DNA from: Lachnospiraceae bacterium
GTDB taxonomy: Bacteria; Bacillota; Clostridia; Lachnospirales; Lachnospiraceae
Length of the DNA: 64,000 bases
Assembly (NCBI GenBank): GCA_910575565.1
Contig: CAJTFL010000003.1
Coordinates: forward strand, 1-64,000
Reading direction: 5' to 3'
This document shows, one piece after another, positions 60,964-64,000 of this stretch (within the stretch, counting starts at the first letter, position 1; each line of letters begins with the position of its first letter). Position numbers and translations under genes: made by a program. Under the pieces are notes generated by a model, which saw only the letters and a program-made list of their open reading frames with translations, searched no databases and had not been told where the DNA came from.

Positions 60964-62052
60964 TTACCCTTTTGCGGATATATATCCCTGAGCCGTAAGA
61001 AGTTCCGCGCACAAGACCGCCCCGCCTGCGGCGCCACGCACCGTATTATGGGACAATCCAATGAATTTCCAGTCATAAATGGAATCCTCCCGCAGCCGCC
61101 CTACGGAAATCCCCATTCCCTTTTCTACATCCACATCCAGCGTTACCTGGGGACGGTTGTCCTCCTTAAAATAGCGGATAAACTGCTTCGGCGCACTGGG
61201 CAGATTCAATTCCTGGGGAAGGCCGGAAAAGCTTTCCAGCTTTTCAATCAGCTGTTCCTTCGTGGGATTCTTCCTGAATTTTACAAAAACGGCTGCCGTA
61301 TGGCCGTTCAGTACCGGAACCCGGATGCACTGGCAGGTGATCTTAGGCTCGTTGGCCTTGACAATCACGCCATCCTTTAGCTGCCCCCAGATCCTTAAAG
61401 GCTCCTGCTCGCTCTTTTCCTCCTCGCCGCCGATATAGGGGATAATATTGCCCACCATCTCCGGCCAGTCTCCGAAGGTCTTCCCTGCACCGGAAATCGC
61501 CTGGTAAGTGGTGGCCACCACCTCATAAGGCTCAAACTCTTTCCAGGCCGTCAGCACCGGAGCATAGCTTTGAATGGAGCAGTTCGGCTTAACGGCCACA
61601 AACCCTCTTTTCGTCCCCAGGCGCTTTTTCTGGAATTCAATCACCTGGAAATGCTCCGGGTTAATCTCCGGAACCACCATCGGCACATCCGGCGTCCACC
61701 GGTGGGCGCTGTTGTTGGAAACCACCGGGGTTTCCGTCTTGGCATAAGCCTCCTCGATGGCCTTAATCTCTTCCTTGGACATATCCACCGCGCTGAACAC
61801 GAAGTCCACGCCCAAGGCCACCTGCTCCACCTGGTTTACGTTCATCACCACCAGGCTCTTTACCCTCTCCGGCATGGGCGTATCCATCTTCCACCGGCCT
61901 CCCACCGCCTCCTCATACGTCTTTCCCGCAGAACGGGGGCTGGCGGCAACAACCGTCACCTCATACCAGGGATGATTCTCCAACAGGGAAATAAACCTTT
62001 GGCCCACCATGCCGGTAGCACCCAGCACGCCTACCTTTAACTTTTTTTCCAT
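60964..62052 (-). CDS. asd: Aspartate-semialdehyde dehydrogenase
   Basis: A 362-residue enzyme of the archaeal/fungal-type Asd branch, giving aspartate semialdehyde for lysine, threonine and methionine synthesis. NADP loop VGVLGATGMVGQRFISLL, catalytic Cys in AVKPNCSIQSY, and the C-terminal RLREDSIYDWKFIGLSHNTV. The start at 62052 follows AAGGAGA; the upstream MDKENTV extension covers that site. Stand-alone on the minus strand. Confidence 0.96.
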   Translation of the reverse strand: MEKKLKVGVLGATGMVGQRFISLLENHPWYEVTVVAASPRSAGKTYEEAVGGRWKMDTPMPERVKSLVVMNVNQVEQVALGVDFVFSAVDMSKEEIKAIEEAYAKTETPVVSNNSAHRWTPDVPMVVPEINPEHFQVIEFQKKRLGTKRGFVAVKPNCSIQSYAPVLTAWKEFEPYEVVATTYQAISGAGKTFGDWPEMVGNIIPYIGGEEEKSEQEPLRIWGQLKDGVIVKANEPKITCQCIRVPVLNGHTAAVFVKFRKNPTKEQLIEKLESFSGLPQELNLPSAPKQFIRYFKEDNRPQVTLDVDVEKGMGISVGRLREDSIYDWKFIGLSHNTVRGAAGGAVLCAELLTAQGYISAKG

Positions 62053-62331
62053 AACCGTATTCTCCTTATCCATCTGAGATATTCTGTCTAACTGCTGCCA
62101 GCCTCGTTACCAGCCCCGCAAGGTTCAGCCCTCACTGCTGCCAAAATGCCTGAAACTGCTTCTGGGGCGGGAATGATTGCTCAAACACGCTCTCGGTAAC
62201 ATAGAACTTATCCTATAACAAACCGTGAAAAAATGCAATACTTATTTCCGCAGGCAATGCGCCAACTGCCGTGCCTGCGGCCAGATATTTGCCCCCCAAA
62301 GAAGCTTGAAAAACCTGCCAGAGCACCTGAA

Positions 62332-64000
62332 CTAAAGCCTAACCTTGCTTCCCTTTCCGTCCCGCTTCCCAAGCTTTAAGCGGTTTAAATGGATTTCCTT
62401 CCCCTTATAGGCGATCACCGGATCATCCCCGATTAAATAGAAGCCTTCCAGCTTCTCCCCTTCCCCAAGCTTGATCCCCCTGACGCCCTTGGAGATTTTC
62501 TTTGCCGCCGGGATCTCTTCCAGCGGGAAGCGGAGGAAAATGCCGCCTTCTGTCTGCAGCGCCACGTCCTTCTGGCCCTCCGCCAAGATTACGGCCAAAA
62601 GCTCATCCCCTTCTCCCAGCTTCGTGCCTGCCACCATCCGGTTATTCGTCTCAAACTCCGACGCCGGAACCTGCTTTACCAAGGCGTTTCTGGTGGCGAA
62701 CACCAGCATCTTTCCTTTCATGCCGCTTTCGCAGCCCAGGTAAAGGATCTGCTCCTTCGCCCCGTCAAAACGGCTGATATTGTCAATAGGCGTCCCCTTC
62801 TCCCGCAGCTTCCCAAAGGGCACGTCGGAAACCTTAAGCAAATGCAGGTTCCCCACATTGGTAAACAGCACAAGCTTATCGCAGGTCATGCAGCGGATGA
62901 TGTAAGGGTATTCGCTGCTTACCGCCTCCTGGTTCCGCTCGAATGCGGCCTTGTCCAAAAGCTTGCAGTAGCCGAAGCGATCCATCACAAAAGCGGCTTC
63001 CGAAACCGTAAGCTCCTCCTCCACGTACACCGCTTCCTTGCTGTCCTCAAGCTGGGTGCGGCGGGGCAGGGCAAATTCTTTTTTAATCCGCTCCAAATCG
63101 GCCACGATCACCTCATCCATGGTCTTTCTGCTGTTTAAAATCTTTTCATACTCCTTGATCTTTTTTAACGTCTCCTTATGCTCCTTTTCCAGGGCAAGGA
63201 TCTCCAGGCCAATCAGCTTATACAGGCGCATCTCCAAAATCGCCGCAGCCTGGCGCTCCGAAAAGCGCAGCTTTTTTGCGTCCTCCTCAAAGCCGGGCGC
63301 CCTAAAACGGATGCGGGAAACGTCCCCCTCCGTCAGGCAGGCCTTGGCATCCTTTAAGTTCTTCGCCCCCCGCAGGATAGCGATAATCAAATCAATCACA
63401 TCGCAGGCCTTGATCAGCCCTTCCTGGACTTCCTTTTTCTCCAGCTCCTTGTCCAAAAGCACCTGGTACTTTTTCCGGTTATTTTCATGCTGGAAATCGA
63501 AAAACCGCTTAAGGATCCCCTTTAAGCTTAAGGTTTCCGGGCGGCCGTCTGCGATGGCAAGCATATTGACCCCGAAGGTATCCTCCAGCTTCGTCTTCTT
63601 ATAAAGGATGTTCATGAGCTTCTCCACATCCGCATCCTTCTTAAGCTCCAGCACAATCCGGATCCCCTCTTTGTTGGACTGGTTGGAGATATCCACCACG
63701 TCCGGCAGCTTCCTGCCCTCCACCAAGTCCGCCACATCCACCAGGAATTTATTGATGCCTGCCCCGATCATGGTATAGGGGATGGAGGTAATCACCAGCT
63801 TATCCTTATCGGCCCTCCGCTTCCCCAGCTCCACCTCAAAGTTCCCCCGAAGCTTAATCTTCCCCGTGCCCGTCTCGTAGATTTCCGGCAGGCTGCTCTT
63901 ATTAGCGATAATCCCCCCGGTGGGGAAATCCGGCCCCGGCATCCACTCCATCAGCTCCTTGGTGGAAATCTCCGGGTTCTTCACGTAAGCGATGGCCGCA
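62332..64000 (-). CDS. parC: DNA gyrase/topoisomerase IV subunit A, C-terminal part (ParC-like)
   Basis: 556 residues, open at the right edge. AIAYVKNPEISTKELMEWMP and GPDFPTGGIIANKSSLPEIY are the end of the breakage-reunion domain; the coiled coil (LRFSERQAAAILEMRLYKLI, GLEILALEKEHKETLKKIKE) follows, then a short C-terminal pinwheel (GVRGIKLGEGEKLEGFYLIG) without a full GyrA-box. The short tail suggests ParC rather than GyrA. The catalytic Tyr lies outside the window. Confidence 0.9.
   Translation of the reverse strand, partial: AAIAYVKNPEISTKELMEWMPGPDFPTGGIIANKSSLPEIYETGTGKIKLRGNFEVELGKRRADKDKLVITSIPYTMIGAGINKFLVDVADLVEGRKLPDVVDISNQSNKEGIRIVLELKKDADVEKLMNILYKKTKLEDTFGVNMLAIADGRPETLSLKGILKRFFDFQHENNRKKYQVLLDKELEKKEVQEGLIKACDVIDLIIAILRGAKNLKDAKACLTEGDVSRIRFRAPGFEEDAKKLRFSERQAAAILEMRLYKLIGLEILALEKEHKETLKKIKEYEKILNSRKTMDEVIVADLERIKKEFALPRRTQLEDSKEAVYVEEELTVSEAAFVMDRFGYCKLLDKAAFERNQEAVSSEYPYIIRCMTCDKLVLFTNVGNLHLLKVSDVPFGKLREKGTPIDNISRFDGAKEQILYLGCESGMKGKMLVFATRNALVKQVPASEFETNNRMVAGTKLGEGDELLAVILAEGQKDVALQTEGGIFLRFPLEEIPAAKKISKGVRGIKLGEGEKLEGFYLIGDDPVIAYKGKEIHLNRLKLGKRDGKGSKVRL

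Noticed and set aside
1..64000. tRNA and rRNA genes, riboswitches of known classes.
   Set aside because: None seen on either strand by eye. Covariance-model searches could not be run, so a weak riboswitch cannot be excluded.

Overview
The window looks like a gut Lachnospiraceae/Clostridia chromosome (Blautia, Enterocloster or Lachnoclostridium-like). The evidence is AGGAGG-type ribosome binding sites throughout, a gap-pgk-tpi-gpmI glycolytic cluster, a FeoA-FeoA-FeoB-Cys-rich set, a Lachnospiraceae-style IIA-IIC-IIB PTS protein, and Tn916/ICE-type mobile genes. Roughly the left 27.5 kb is a pile-up of mobile elements. The right 36.5 kb is ordinary chromosome punctuated by several intergenic repeat families. 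No rRNA, tRNA or CRISPR array was seen.

Mobile region. Positions 1-1095 are the 5' part of a group II intron with its reverse transcriptase, inserted just behind a small DUF2185-like gene. Positions 1105-3848 carry an HTH_16/sigma-factor pair plus GyrI-like and YafY/WYL genes. Positions 3910-4383 are a 474-bp non-coding element (copy A), followed by a broken TraG/VirD4 3' end (4425-5003). Then come two tandem lipoprotein genes (5392-6507), a large serine recombinase (6626-8281), a decayed VapE-type primase/helicase gene and a secreted/membrane protein pair. Positions 12054-22712 form a well-preserved mobilizable element: serine recombinase, TnpW, DnaC/IstB-like ATPase, RepA_N initiator, Cys-rich VLP protein, MobP relaxase, MobC, oriT-like region, HTH_16/sigma pair, and a Tet(M/O/W)-class ribosomal protection gene with an attenuated leader. 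It ends in copy B of the 474-bp element, again next to a broken Maff2/TraG 3' end. Positions 23466-27389 are the remains of a third, tyrosine-integrase element (ParM-like ATPase, integrase with two frameshifts, Xis-like protein, DUF6076 protein). It abuts a 57-bp 3' fragment of tuf with a terminator, probably an attachment-site scar.

Chromosome. From 27911 the order is: HAD phosphatase, secreted serpin, gpmI, tpiA, pgk, gap, Na/Pi cotransporter, N-acetylmuramoyl-L-alanine amidase, a PurF paralogue lacking the catalytic cysteine, malQ, an endonuclease/exonuclease/phosphatase-family protein, a glucose/maltose-type PTS protein with a divergent LacI-family regulator, an HTH-UDP-glucose dehydrogenase fusion, the feo operon, DegV, a lipoprotein, a hexapeptide-repeat protein, topB, galM, asd and a partial parC/gyrA-like gene.

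Most notable observations. (1) Copies A and B have flanks in the same orientation, but the 244-bp core between 20-bp inverted repeats is inverted in one relative to the other. They also carry iteron-like AAGTTTGGATTT repeats and DnaA-box-like sites. (2) The HTH-Ugd fusion gene has a promoter bracketed by two near-identical palindromes, suggesting an autoregulating enzyme. (3) A composite repeat (33-bp tandem units plus a ~135-bp palindrome) occurs four times between chromosomal genes. (4) The PurF paralogue has lost its glutaminase residues but keeps its PRPP site and gained a cysteine cluster.
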